From assembly GCA_033065855.1 (NCBI GenBank), contig JAVXUO010001518.1, positions 29,498-93,497 on the forward strand: a DNA stretch of 64,000 nucleotides, written 5' to 3'. A program made the position numbers and the translations under genes. This stretch comes from Escallonia rubra (taxonomy: Eukaryota > Streptophyta > Magnoliopsida > Escalloniales > Escalloniaceae). The notes under the pieces are model-generated. The model was not told where the DNA came from, ran no database searches, and worked only from the letters and a program-made list of their open reading frames with translations. Position 1 is the first letter of the stretch; each line of letters opens with the position of its first letter. Of the stretch, positions 46,119 to 57,948 are shown in pieces.

Positions 46119-47048
46119 AGGATAATGTCATGGACTTGGAGAAAATTGATGAAACTAAGGAAGCAATGCCAAGAGCTTATTCAGTACAAGGTATGGGATG
46201 GGAAGAATACATGGCTGTGGAAAGACAAATGGATATCTGAGAAACCTTTGATTGATGTATTTGGACAGAGAGCCACTTATGACTCAGGAATTCAACCTGA
46301 TGCCAAAGTCCATGAGATCATCCTAGAAGGGGATTGGAAAAGGATGCTACCTAGATCAAAGGAGCTAAAAGAAATCAATCTCTTGCTAGCAGAACACTAG
46401 AAACCAAATATGGAGGCAACAGACCAAGTACATTGGACTTTGAACAAGAAGGGACAATTCACCATTCATTCAGCTTGGGAAAATATGAGGAAGCATGGTG
46501 AGAAGGACCCTATCTGGAAGCTCATTTGGTTTCCTGGAAACATACCTAAATGCTCAATCATGATTTGGATTTTATGTAAAGGAGGACTAAGGACAAAGCA
46601 TAAATTGAAGAGATGGAACATGATTCAAGAAGATACTTGCATATTATGTATGACTTCTCCAGAAACAGAGGATCATCTGTTTACACAGTGTCCCTATACA
46701 ACAGAATTATGGCAAATGGTATTTGGGAAAATGCAAGTGAATATAAGATTGCAAACATGGATACAATTTAGCAATCAGGCAGCTCACATGTTCAGAGGGA
46801 AGAGTCTAAGAGCTTGTCTGGGGAAATTAGCTGTGGCAACAACAGTGTATGGCATATGGCAAGAGAAGAATGCTAGAATATTTGAGCATAGAGGTGCTAA
46901 GGTGCAGGGATGCATGTATATGATCAAGGAATGGATTAAATTTCGTGTACAGAGCTGGAAACTAGCAATGGAAAATGAGAAGAATCGAAGGCTATGCAGA
47001 GAATGGGGATTGGATGAAAGGCTGCTCACAAAAAGTAGGAACCAATGA
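46119..47048 (+). pseudogene. C-terminal part of LINE ORF2 (zf-RVT region)
   Basis: The frame contains YKVWDGKNTWLWKDKWI, VHWTLNKKGQFTIHSAW, WKLIWFPGNIPKCSIMIWIL, and TEDHLFTQCPYTTELW with CILC upstream. These are the hallmarks of the zinc-binding reverse-transcriptase (zf-RVT) region at the end of plant L1-type ORF2. The only break is an in-frame TAG at 46398-46400. The endonuclease and catalytic RT domains are absent because of 5' truncation. The copy never had autonomous capacity at this site. Confidence 0.9.
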
Positions 47049-47169
47049 CTTGAATAATATGATGTTTCAATGTAATTAGATGAAATGTTGATACAGTGTA
47101 TGTAACATACAAAAATGGAAAGTATAGCACATAATGGAATAAAAAGGACCTTTTTTACCACAAAAAAAA
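46119..47169 (+). mobile_element. 5'-truncated LINE inserted in element D
   Basis: The insert starts in mid-ORF, ends in an A-run (47162-47170) and is bounded by AATAAACTA at 46110-46118 and 47170-47178. That is the target duplication expected from target-primed reverse transcription. Confidence 0.85.
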
Positions 47170-47727
47170 AATAAACTATAATCTGAAGGTTTTTGGTTTG
47201 ATCTAGTAAGTTATTCGACACCCCTTATTCGATCTTAAACCCAAAATATCTTTGCCAACTAGACGTGTTTCTCTACTTTTTGCTACTCCTCCACCAAAGA
47301 GTATATAACCTTTCATACTTATGAATTGCCTCTCTGGCATATAATTTCTATCTCATTCTTTGTTTCTATATCTGTTTTTCCAAATAATTAGAAAGCTCTT
47401 TGTACCTTGTTTTCGGTCTCTTTTTAATTTCTAAATCTATTGATTATCTCATTCTTCTCAAAAAGCTATTCTCTTTAAGGTCGTTTTTTTTTTGTGGTTA
47501 CGCATTTCTTGTTGACATTCTGATGATAACCTTTAATCCTGGACATTTGACTTGTTTTTCATTGACATATGAAATATAATGGAGAGATCTCTTGTGCTGC
47601 TGAAGTTGTATGTACTACGGAGCAATCATAAGAAGCTTCTTGCTAGAAATATGTGTTTCTTATTTTTTTTTTGGGGGGTTGAATTTGTAACCAAACTCAT
47701 GGAATTTTTATTCAAAATAACATGTGT

Positions 47728-47738
47728 TTGAGGGGGAA
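47728..47738 (+). other. Polypurine tract of LTR element D
   Basis: TTGAGGGGGAA directly precedes the right LTR start TGTTAG. Confidence 0.75.
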
Positions 47739-47927
47739 TGTTAGATAATATTATATCAATCTAGAATTTTTAAGTTTAAATTTTAGATAAAAAGTGATTA
47801 GTTATCTTTGGAGATAATAATATTAGGTTGAGTTATCTTTAGATTTGAATTATCTACTACACCAATATATAGATGTTTATACTCGACCAACATAATATAA
47901 ATGAAATCCTACTTTTATATTTCATTA
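47739..47927 (+). repeat. Right LTR of element D
   Basis: TGTTAGATAATATTATATC...TTTCATTA, followed by the GTATT target duplication. Confidence 0.88.
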
Positions 47928-47932
47928 GTATT

Positions 47933-48639
47933 CTTAGATTGTAAAACCTTTTTCCATTCCCAGATGTTCTTTATATATGGCTCCCATTAATGGGTCAGTT
48001 ATTTATCCTTTAATATGGGGAGTTACCGAAGTAAGTGAGAGGTTACTATTATTTATTGGGCAGTTACCGGCCATAATAGAATAGTGGGAGACTGGGTAGT
48101 GTCACTTCACATTTCTCCATGAATGTAGGGAACAATTTTGGTACTCCCTGACAGTGACACGTGTGACTTTCGCATTGGTGATATTTTTTACGCATATCAC
48201 CAGCGTTTGGGCCGCACAAGGGAAGAAGGAGTAGTTTACCACGGGAATAGGACAAAGGAAAAATAACTGATTCGCATAACAAGAAGTAAATCTGAATCGA
48301 AAGTGTGAAGAGCAGGACTTTATGAAAGCAACACAAAAGTGCATAATTGATACTGATGTTTCCTATTTGGAGAGATATCCCTCTAATAAAGTGTAAATCA
48401 AGTCCGCGGCGATATCGGGACAGCGGACCGCACAAACTACCTTGAATACTCTCTTCGCTTTCCGATTGTCCTGGATTTGGCACTATTGCAATAAACTGAC
48501 CCTTAACGTACAACTCCCTACATATTAGAAATCATCAAGAAGCTAGCTCTCAAATGCGAACTTACTTATTTTTTGTTAACCGGCACAGGCAAAAATACCT
48601 CTAGTAAAAATTTTATTCAAATTTGTTAGAATTCACCCT
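47933..48639. other. Stretch without recognised gene
   Basis: A minus-strand frame of 149 codons (48064-48513) has no recognised domain; coding status unknown. Confidence 0.4.
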
Positions 48640-48981
48640 ATTAAATTAAAGCTGGGTGAAGCTAAATACGAATGGTGCGTGAAATCAAACTCAAATCAAG
48701 CTGAAGTTGCGGCTCTGGTTCGAGATAACACCGGTTGATGGGTGGCGGGGTTCGCTCGTCGCCTTTGGTCTCCTAATAGTCATACAGCCCAATGGTGCCT
48801 TCTGCTAGCTCGGCACCATAAACGTAGGAACGTTATGCTGGAGGTGCATGATCACAGCGCTCTCCCTTTACTATTCAATGATACACTCTCCGCCCCATTA
48901 ATTGAGACATTGGTTCTTGACCGCAACGCACTCCTTAGACACAAGTGGCATGTAAACGTTTCACATATATATAGGTAAAGC
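48640..48981 (+). pseudogene. RVT_3-type RNase H fragment
   Basis: The plus-strand translation reads NQAEVAALVRDNTG, a TGA, then WVAGFARRLWSPNSHTAQW. It continues with VMLEVHDHSALPLLFN and LLRHKWHVNVSHIYR. This follows the plant RVT_3 RNase H pattern: A-x-ViRD-x-G-WV-GF, N-A-x-A-L, vEvDS, and a final HV-RE. The first catalytic block (N-DGA) is unrecognisable and the stop at 48736-48738 interrupts the frame. Such domains occur at the end of plant LINE ORF2 and as many host paralogues; origin here undecided. Confidence 0.68.
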
Positions 48982-49504
48982 AACTTTTGTACAAAGTTCA
49001 TGGCAAAGTAGATAGATAATCAACAACAAAGATATCAGTTTTGGAATCCTGAGCTGATTTTTTTGTCCAACTTCATGTATCTAGATGCTTGTGAAATAAT
49101 TACTCCGATATGTACTACCCAAGCGAACGTTGCATAAATAATACTTTCCCTGGGTTTGAAAAATAATCCCTCTAATATGCTTCCGGTTGCTTTATATGTC
49201 GTTGACTATATATTTTGGCGAAAGATGTCCAGATCTTCTCAGTTACACCGAGAAACTATTTGTTCCCTTTGTTGGCTATTCATGAATGGAGCAATGGCTA
49301 AATCACAGGTCTTTGAATATGGTACTGTGATTAGAGTACATTAACTGCATATCAATCTATGACCTAGTGTATCTCTAAAAAGTTCCATAAGCTTTAATTT
49401 TGTCCATGGCTGTTATGCATGGCCTCACAAGTAAAAATTTTAATATTGAGTGGTTGTCTAATACCACGTCATCGGCTTATGTGGTATTAAACTATTACTA
49501 AAAA
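48982..49504. other. Intergenic stretch, no gene seen
   Basis: No supportable features. Confidence 0.5.
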
Positions 49505-50986
49505 CTAGCCCAGAATCCCGTGCCAAGCACGGATAGTTTATTAACAATAGTTTATCTTAGTAGTCTTGAAATGTATAATAAAATATCTTGCACAATTTTA
49601 TAATTTTACTATCAAAGATAGTTACTTTAATTTTGGCTTGAAATTTCTTGTAATAAAATAAATCAACCTTTCTGGTCAAATATCAATAAGCAATGTTCTT
49701 GTGCATATCTGTTAATTCTGATTAGGTAACTATATAGATGTACAAAAATTAAAAGCTTATTTAGTACACAAAAAAGAAAAAGTAAATTCTACTGATTAAA
49801 ATATGCGGATAACATATTAAGATCAAATTGCTATTGCAGAAGACATTTTTATTATTTTCTACATATCTTTTAAAAAACAAATTGTACCTTTGAATGGGTT
49901 GTCAATAACATTAGTTATATATTAGTTTAATTTTGATAGAGAAAATTTTGGTCCATATATTTGTTTATAACATGTTATAAAAGTTAATCAACACAACTAA
50001 TAAAGCAAAGATGGCGTGACATTTTTAGAAGCAGAGAAAATAGTAAGCAGTGCATGAAGTAATTATATAAAGTTTAACCGACATGGCTATATACGATAGC
50101 TCAAAACCTCGTAGTAAGAAAATTGCTGAACAAAATTTAACCAACATTTCACAAAGTATACAATAAGCATGCTTAAGAAATAAGATTTATCTTTAGATAT
50201 AATAAGGATTTCAATCCAAGTTTTAGTCTACATTCATCACACAATAACTAATATCTTTCTAGATTTTAAATGCAATTCTATTCAAAATTATAAAAGTTAA
50301 CATAATTAAAATCATAAATGGTATATTGCTAATACATAATTTAGAATGCTTAATAGTTAATTACTCGCAATAAAAATACCATAGAAAAAAATTTAGCTCA
50401 AAACTTTTTCAACATAAAATTAGTTGAATTTAAGAAAAGCTTACAAAATTAAGGTTTTAAATTTACACTATTTTTTTAAATGTATCTCATATAGAATCTG
50501 CATATTATGGTATTTTTACATTTAACCAATGCTACTATATAAGATACAGCAAAACTTTAGAGTAAGAAAATTACTGTCCAAAATTTTTAATCAATATAAT
50601 TATCAAGTTAGAATCATATTTGAATTTAGAGAAAACTTAAGTGTGTGTGTGTATATATATATAAGCATATCCATATCTATAGTTAGGTCTCTCAGACTCC
50701 CTGTCTTATAACCGCAACTAAAGATCCCTATTTCCAATTTGAAATAGAACCCAATTTTTCTTATTAAATCTCTGAAGTATTTTTTTTTACAGGTTAATAT
50801 TTCATGTTAGAGAGCTTTTTTGATATATAATATTCCGATAAAGTCATAATATATTACTTTATTGGTTAGAAAATTTTAAATATTTTGAATTGTGTAAGGC
50901 TAATTATTTAAATGTCTAGTATATTTGTTGATTAATTAATTGCAACATTAAGGGCCTCGTTCAAAATAATGTTTGGAGATCTTTAG
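49505..50986 (-). mobile_element. Helitron C, 3' part only, cut by the Sirevirus LTR
   Basis: On the minus strand it ends with the hairpin CCGTGC TTG GCACGG, then GATTCTGGG and CTAG at 49505, followed by T. The sequence matches Helitron B from 25850 onward in the same orientation. The match stops exactly at ...GGAGATCTTTAG (50986). Helitron B continues past this motif (26640), whereas here the Sirevirus LTR begins. An insert of about 85 bp next to a (GT)n(TA)n tract lies at about 50640-50740. Confidence 0.82.
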
Positions 50987-51731
50987 TGAAACCAAAAAGA
51001 TAACCCTAGAGGGGGTGAATAGGGTTTTAAGACTACTTTAAAAATTAACAAGTAAAAACTTCAAACTTAGAGAGGATATGAATAACACTAGAAAAGCTAC
51101 AACCAACAAACCTCAAACATAATATCTCAAGTCAGCAAACTAGCCAATCTCAACACAAATGTAAAATGATAAAGTAAAGAGAGAAGGGTTTAGAGATACT
51201 TGACAAGGAGATTTAAATGGTTCGGCTTGATATACCCTCAAGCCTACGTCCACCCCTTCAAGGAAGTCCCTTAAAAGGCCCTAGAATCCACTAGTATGAT
51301 CTTCCTTACGGGTCAAGATCGAACCTCTTACAATCCCTTGATGCTATGCCCACATCAAGAACAAGCTTTGACAATCCCAAAGCTCCAAAACTTAACAACC
51401 TCAAGCTTTGATACAAGAACCTTTAGATGAAGAATTGTGTACAAGATTTCACTCTCAATAAGTAGATGAGTACAAGTTTAAGCACTAGAACAAGAGAGAT
51501 GAGTGTATGATGACTTTATGAAAGTGTATATCTCTCAAGTGTAAACTCACAATAAATGCTCTCTTGAAATAGATGAAAAAACAATGAAAACTAAGAGAGA
51601 TTGAAAAAATTGCTTTGATCTTTGAAAATATGAAAAATAAGAGAGCTTTGAATGCAATTGATGAATCAAAACTAAGCCCAAGATGAGTATTTATAGAGTT
51701 GAGAATTAATATGACCGTTTGGAGTTAGGTA
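50987..51731 (-). repeat. Sirevirus 3' LTR, inner (3') portion
   Basis: In plus orientation it begins TGAAACCAAAAAGATAACCC at the break in Helitron C and runs to the GTA duplicated by the CACTA insertion. Confidence 0.75.
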
Positions 51732-51744
51732 CACTACAAGAAAA

Positions 51745-52115
51745 CAGACTTTTAGCGACGGGTAAATCCGTCGCTAAAAGCCCAAAATCCGTCGCTAAAG
51801 GAATTAGCGACGGATTCACCGTCGCTAAAAATCCCTCGTATAAAAGCCCGTCACTAAAAGTTTAGCGACGGAATTTTTAAATCCGTCGCTAAATATGTGA
51901 TTTTTACCGACGGATTTATTTTTCATTAGCGACGGAATGTCCGTCGCTAATTATATTTTTAAAATTTTAATTTATTTTCTTTTTCGTCCAATTAGCGACG
52001 GATTAAATATTTAGCGACGGAATATTCCGTCGCTAAATAGCTTATTTAGCGACGGAATATTCCGTCGCTAAATATTTAATTGAAAGGAATATTTTAGCGA
52101 CGGAATAAATCCGTC
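51745..52115. repeat. Left subterminal repeats of the CACTA element
   Basis: More than ten GCGACGG/CCGTCGC motifs occur in both orientations, many paired as palindromes (AGCGACGGAATATTCCGTCGCT). They are probable binding sites for the TNPA-like protein. Confidence 0.9.
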
Positions 52116-52376
52116 GCCAAAAGTCATTATTTTTTTTAAAATTTTTTTTTATTTTTCAATTACCTAAACCTGTATAGAAATACAATTCTCAACAACAACG
52201 CGCAATAAGCGAAATACAGAAAAAATATTATAAAAATTAGAAAAAATATTTATTATAAAATAAACTAAGAAATAAACAAGTCGGTAAGCGGAGATAGCCG
52301 GTTAGGAGAGGGGAGAAGAGTACAACCCGGGCGCGGGGGGGGGGGGAAGCTAGGAACGGGCACGGGAAGGGGCTCA
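52116..52376. other. Non-coding stretch between TNPA and the left subterminal repeats
   Basis: AT-rich, then a C/G-rich patch with a run of Gs at 52333-52346. It probably includes the 3' untranslated region of the TNPA-like transcript. Confidence 0.5.
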
Positions 52377-53969
52377 TCAGGGGTTCCCGAGTCCCGGATC
52401 TGGATCCTGCTGAACCGGGGCCGGGGCGGCTGGTCCAGCAGTGCCCTGCTCCCTCATCATCCGGCACACCACTGTAGCAATGCGCTCGATATCCTCCTCG
52501 TGCAAATGAGGCCGAGGAGCCGGTGTCTGTGGAGGGGCAGCAGGGGGTGAGGACGCTCCTATCACGGCACGAGGAGTCGTGCTAGGCAGGCCGCGTATGC
52601 GGCCTTTCGGCCGATTCACGACCTCCGGCGTATCCAGCCATCGCTTCAACCCCCCAGTACTCGCAGCCGTACTAGTGGACGCTGATGGCTGTCCGGACTG
52701 CTGCTCGGACCCCCTTAGCTGTTCATACGAGGCCTGCAAAAATAGTGGTTTAACGATATGTTATGGCATTAATTAACGAAACAGACATCGAGGATAGAAA
52801 GAAACAGATTAACTTAAATAAATTGACTCACATCGATCCGCCGGGCAATATCTGAAATATAGTCGCCCGCCTGGTGCGTCTCGTCCTTGTCCTTCTTCCG
52901 CACGTGCGTCTGAGTATAGGTCAGAGCTATGACCTCATCCTCCTCTAGATCCGGGTGCTCGACCGCGTTCATATGTCGGACGATGTCGTGTGGCACCGAC
53001 CCCCCCGTGTGCGTCGGATCTCTGTTCTGTCTGTTCTGAGCCCCGCTCTTACTCTTGGCGTCCCAACCTGGATCCGCAGCCCACCGATCTATCATCTCCC
53101 CCCATACACGGTGAGATATCCAATGTGGGGGATATTTCGTCATGTCCGTCATCGGGGCACCCGCGGGCAGCGCCCTCTTCGCCCGGTCCCGTGCATCGTG
53201 GAGCCATCGGCGGTAATTCTTGCCGATGTAATTAAAGAAAGCCTGCTGCCCCAGTCCCTGCTGCTCAGGCGTATCAAACGTGAACCCCTCCTGTAATGCA
53301 TTCAATAACACAAATTAACAACATAAAACAAACTGTAATTTAACATTTACTAACGCTGAAAAAAATACTTCACCGTACCAGCCACTCCTCCCATAGGGCC
53401 TCCCTCGCAGCGGCATCCCATTCCTTCCAGTACAGGCGTGGCTCGAAGAATCGGCCCTTCACAAGAACGCCGATCTTCGTCCTCGCCATATTCTCCAGGA
53501 TCCTGCCAAATAAGTAATTAAATTAATTAATACAGTTCAAATATAAATTAACACCCAAAATTTTTAGGCATAAGGCATGAGGTGATATTTTTAGTACTTA
53601 CAGGCCCTCCTGCGTGAGCGTAACGCTCTGTTTACGCTGGGGGTCGATGCGTACCCCGCGTGTCGGACCACGGCCTCGTCGAGATCCTACAAAACACAGA
53701 CATTAATACAGTTCAAATATAAGGCTAGCGAAAATGTAGGAAACACCGTTATCAACTATACCTGAGGTAGAACCCACGGAAGATGGAGACGGCTGGGGCG
53801 ACGGCGATGGCTGGGGCGACGGTGACGGCGACAGCTGGGGCTGGGCCCCCGATGGCTGTCCGCGATCACTCTGTGCCCCGTCATCAGTAGGCAATGACGA
53901 GGTGGGACTAATCGGGGAGGAAGCAGCTCGGCGTCCAGCCCGGCCACGAATAGCCCGTATCCTATCCAT
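52377..53969 (-). CDS. CACTA TNPA-like protein (Transposase_24 type)
   Basis: Five exons are inferred: 53969-53762, 53686-53602, 53502-53379, 53290-52832 and 52733-52377. Each junction is GT-AG and restores frame, giving about 410 residues without a stop. The N-terminus is Arg-rich (DRIRAIRGRAGRRA), then Ser/Pro repeats (SPSPQPSPSPQPS). The central part carries the plant transposase 24 pattern: GRFFEPRLYWKEW, WLHDARDRAKRALP, PPHWISHRVWGEMIDRW, SKSGAQNRQN, HTGGSVPHDI and EDEVIALTYTQTHVRKKD. The tail is Pro-rich. In En/Spm the TNPA protein binds subterminal repeats and aids transposition and regulation. An upstream ATG at 54002 in the same exon is possible, since the frame is open to there. Confidence 0.87.
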
Positions 53970-54145
53970 ATCTGACTTCATATAGATTATATACAAAGAC
54001 ATTAACACGTGAAAAACAATAATTTAGGCATAAATCATCATCGGCACTATATATATATATATGAACGAATGTGCAAAAACACATCAATAAACACCAAGTT
54101 CTAAAATGTTACTACATTTTTCCCGTGATGTTACAACATTACAAG

Positions 54146-57100
54146 TCAATCATTTTCAGTTTGCGAATCATCTTCATCACTATCCTCGTCGCCCTCTTCT
54201 TCGTGGGACTCGTCGTCCTCTTCATCTTCTAATTCATCCTCTTCATCAGTAGACTCGGTCACATCATCTCCAACACTTTCAACATCTTCCGCGTCATCAT
54301 CTACGACTTCTTCTCCCACAAGAAGTGTTGTTGGAAGAGGAAGATCGTCCTCCTCGTTGTTGACCTCAACAGGGAACAAGACACGTGGTTGGTCGGCTTG
54401 AAAGGAGTCTAGCTCACTGTCATATGTCACGGGCAATTTCTTGGACTTGATAGTTGTATACCAATGAGATTTGGGATTGGCGACGTCCTCCGCGTAAAAG
54501 ACTTGTACAGCTTGACTAGCAAACACAAATGGCTCGTCTGATGCAAGTCTTGACTTGACATTGACATCTACAATCCCTTGAGAGCTAACACGGATTCCTC
54601 TGCTGCATGTGACATCGAACCACGTACACTTGAACATTACCAGGCGGTTTTGGGAACCCAGATATGTTAGCTCAACAATCTCATCTAACTCTCCGTAAAA
54701 ATCCATGCAATTCTCGGCATAACAGTCGCCGTTGACCAAGACTCCACTGTTTTGGGTTTGTTTTGTTCGGTCATCATCTTTTACGTTAAACCTAAACCCG
54801 TTGATGATATAACCTCCGTAACAGGATGTTTGTTTGTTAGGGCCTTCGGCTAGTAATTTCAAGCAGGAGGCCACTGGTCTATCCATTGACTGAACCTATT
54901 GTAGATGACGGTAAACATTAAGGATAAATCAGTATACTAATTGGCCACAGAACTGTATATAACACATAATATAATTTCGTTAAATAATCTTACACGATTT
55001 TTGAACCACTGTACAAATTGTGACTTCCGGTGAGATTCAAGTCCAGCGGGATCAGTGATTAAAGATTCCGCATCGAACTCACTGCAAACCAATATGCATC
55101 TAACTCGCTTAACACACTTTCAATTATGTACATCAATGTAAGTGAATTAAGACTTTAACTTACTCAACGAATGCCGAAACTTCATCGCAATTTAGAAGGG
55201 CATATATTGTTGCAGCACTGTACTCTTCATCTGTTAGCCATCGAGTATACGTTCGGCCGAACGGACTACCTGACTGCTTGAATATTGACAATTGCCCTTC
55301 CAAATTTGTGCTTGCTCCGGGATCATTTCGGCCTAGTTGATTTAACCTTGTACCAACATCCGAACCGAAATATTGACTACAAAAGTTTACAAGTTCTTCC
55401 ATTACGTAAGCCTCCGCAATTGAGCCCTCAACCCGAGCCTTATTACGGACTTTTTTCTTTAAATGGAACATGAACCTAGAAGTTTAGGGAATCGAGTTAG
55501 GTGGAATATCAATGATAACAGATGTCGCATTAAGTGTAAACGAACAACTGTAACAATTTAAGGATTACCTCTCGAAGGGATACATCCACCGATATTGCAC
55601 GGGTCCACCCATTTTAGCTTCATATGCCAAGTGAACAGGCAGATGCTCCATTGAATCAAAGAACGAAGGTGGGAAGATTTTCTCCAGCTTGCAAATCGTC
55701 ACCACAATGTTCTTCTCAAGCACTTCCATGTTACTCACCCGGATCGTAGAAGAGCATATATCTCGAAAGAAATGAGATAATTCAGTCAAAGTCTCGCAAA
55801 CAACCCGTGGCAACAGTCCCCGGAAGGCAATAGGAATGAATCTCTCCATGAATACGTGGCAGTCGTGACTCTTCATCCCTTGGAACTTGCATTCCGAAAC
55901 ATTGCAACAACGAGATATGTTGGACGCAAACCCATCCGGAAGCTTCAAATTCTTAACCCACTGACAGACCTTCTCCACTTGTTTCTTGTCTAGACAGTAA
56001 GGTGCTTTCGGAAGTATGGTCCTCCCACTGACTGTCCGAGGATGCAATTCACGGCGTACACCCAACTGTTGTAGATCCCTTCTCGCTTTAAGGTGATCTT
56101 TCGATTTGCCCTTGAAATTCATCACTGTGTTGAACACATTATCAAAAACGTTCTTCTCAATATGCATCACATCCATGTTGTTTCGGATAACGAGCGTCCT
56201 CCAGTAGGCTAACTCCCAGAAGATACAAAATTTTCTCCAGTTGTGCTCTTTCCCGAACCCTGCAATCTTCTGATCCGGCACACCCTTACCGTGTGGTATG
56301 TCAGTATCAAGTGCCTCCAGGTGTGAGAGTACTTCTTCACCAGATGGGTAGTCCAGCGTGACAACCTCACGCTCGATTGTCCCGTCAAATTTATCCTTCT
56401 GCCTACGAAACTGATGGCCCGGTGGCAAAAGCTTACGGTGACATCCGAACCACGAGGCCTTTCCGCCGTGCTTTAACGTATGACCGGGGTTCACGCCCAT
56501 ACAAGCAGGGCATGCTAGCTTCCCATGTGTGCTCCAGCCACACGTCATTCCCAATGCGGGGAAATCATGTATAGTCCACATCAAAGCAGCCCTCATCTGA
56601 AAATTTTGTTTAAGGGATGCATCATATGTTTCGACTCCATGATTCCATAATTGTTTTAACTCATCAATCAACGGCCTTAAATACACATCTATGTCCTTAC
56701 CGGGACTCTTCGGCCCCGGAATAAGCAACGACAAGAACATATACGGCTTCTTCATGCACATGCCTGGTGGAAGGTTGTAAGGGACAATAATAACAGGCCA
56801 ACAGGAGTAAGGCGTGGTAGACTGACCGAAAGGGTTGAACCCATCGGTTGCCAGACCAAGTCTAACATTCCGAACTTCCTGAGCAAAAACTGGATGCCTG
56901 CGGTCAAACTCCTTCCACGCCTCTCCATCAGCTGGGTGGGTCAGCACATCGGCATCGTTGCTGCGAGTCTCACGGTGAGCCCTCATATGTTCAGCCGTAC
57001 TGGAGGAGTAGTACATTCTCTGAAGCCGTGGTGTGACCGGGAAATATCGCAATATCTTCCATGCAATGTTTTTCTTCTTCCCTTTGTCCGGTTTGTACCT

Positions 57101-57802
57101 CGAATGAGAGCACACTGGACATAATGACAAATCCTTATTCTCTTTCCAGAATAATACACAATCGTTATTGCACGCATCTATCCGGTCGTAGCTCAACCCA
57201 AGTTTCCTCATCATCTTCTTCGCGTCATAGTACGACGGCGGTAGCTTTTCACTTTCGGGCAGTATTTCTTTGATGAAGGTAACAAACTCGTTAAAACCTT
57301 TCTCGCTCAGCCCGTGGTCTGATTTCAACTGTAATAACCTACTAACCGCAGACAGCCGTGTGTGTTTCGGAGCTCCATCCCACAGCGGCTCTTCCGCAGC
57401 TCTCAACAACTCATAAAACTGATGAGCCCCCTCGTTCGGCGGTTGTGGCCTGTCGTTACCCCAGTCAACATTAGCATGCCCAACATCCATAATCATATCT
57501 CGAAAATCATATCGTGCCTCCTCCCTAACTTCAGTTTGACTAGCCAGGTTGGACGACAATACTATCGTTTCCCCGTGCTGCGTCCACCTTGTGTATCCAC
57601 CCATAAAACCGTACCGACGAAGATGCCATTTTACTTCAATTCTTTTTCTCCAGTGCAACAACTCACATCTACCGCACGGGCACCTTATCTTATCAAGGTC
57701 AACATGTGCAGGATGCGCATAAGCGAAGTCGAGAAATTCGTCAACGCGACACTCAAAATCTTCAGCACTCTTCCTTTTCATCCAACTTCGATCGACTGAC
57801 AT
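54146..57802 (-). CDS. CACTA TNPD-like transposase
   Basis: Four exons (57802-55569, 55475-55164, 55081-54994, 54895-54146) are joined by GT-AG introns of about 80-100 bp. The phases match at each junction and give 1127 residues with no stop. Domain order is transposase-associated domain (SWMKRKSAEDFECRVDEFLDF, DKIRCPCGRC), the Tnp2 catalytic core (about residues 200-560; LATDGFNPFG, LRPLIDELKQLW, FPALGMTCGWSTHGKLACP, FWELAYWRTLVIRNNMDVMHI), DUF4218 across exons 1-2 (GGPVQYRWMYPFER/FMFHLKKKVRNKARVEGSIAEA), a short linker (HRKSQFVQWFKNR) and DUF4216 (WYTTIKSKK region). The tail is strongly acidic. It cuts and inserts the element. It lies just upstream of the TNPA-like gene on the same strand, as in other CACTA elements, and the two may share a transcript. 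Confidence 0.93.
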
Positions 57803-57948
57803 GACGACTGAATTATCGTACTGTATACCACCTTCAATAATGACCAGTGATTAAGCATTGCCGATGTAAATATCAATGCATGAATGTTACAACACGTCTA
57901 CATATTTCCCCTCCACTCTTGAACAGGTAGTGGTCCTATCCCATTCAG

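Larger units (their letters stand above)
40810..47927 (+). mobile_element. Small non-autonomous LTR retrotransposon D, carrying two nested insertions
   Basis: The left LTR is 40810-40822 plus 45820-45992, split by a copia element; the right LTR is 47739-47927. Both begin TGTTARATAATAT and end TTTCATTA, giving about 186 and 189 bp. A primer site (TGGTATCAGAGCAGG, 45993-46007) directly follows the left LTR and a purine tract (GAGGGGGAA) directly precedes the right one. The whole is flanked by GTATT at 40805-40809 and 47928-47932. Without the nested copia the element is about 2.1 kb, and half of its interior is a LINE insert, so the original element was only about 1 kb. This is a TRIM-like structure with no coding capacity. 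The LTR ends are TG...TA instead of TG...CA. Confidence 0.9.

Noticed and set aside
46784-47221. 145-codon minus-strand frame over the LINE
   Set aside because: Antisense of the zf-RVT coding region; no independent support.
57362-57799. 145-codon plus-strand frame opposite TNPD
   Set aside because: Antisense shadow of exon 1 of the transposase; no recognisable domain and no promoter evidence.
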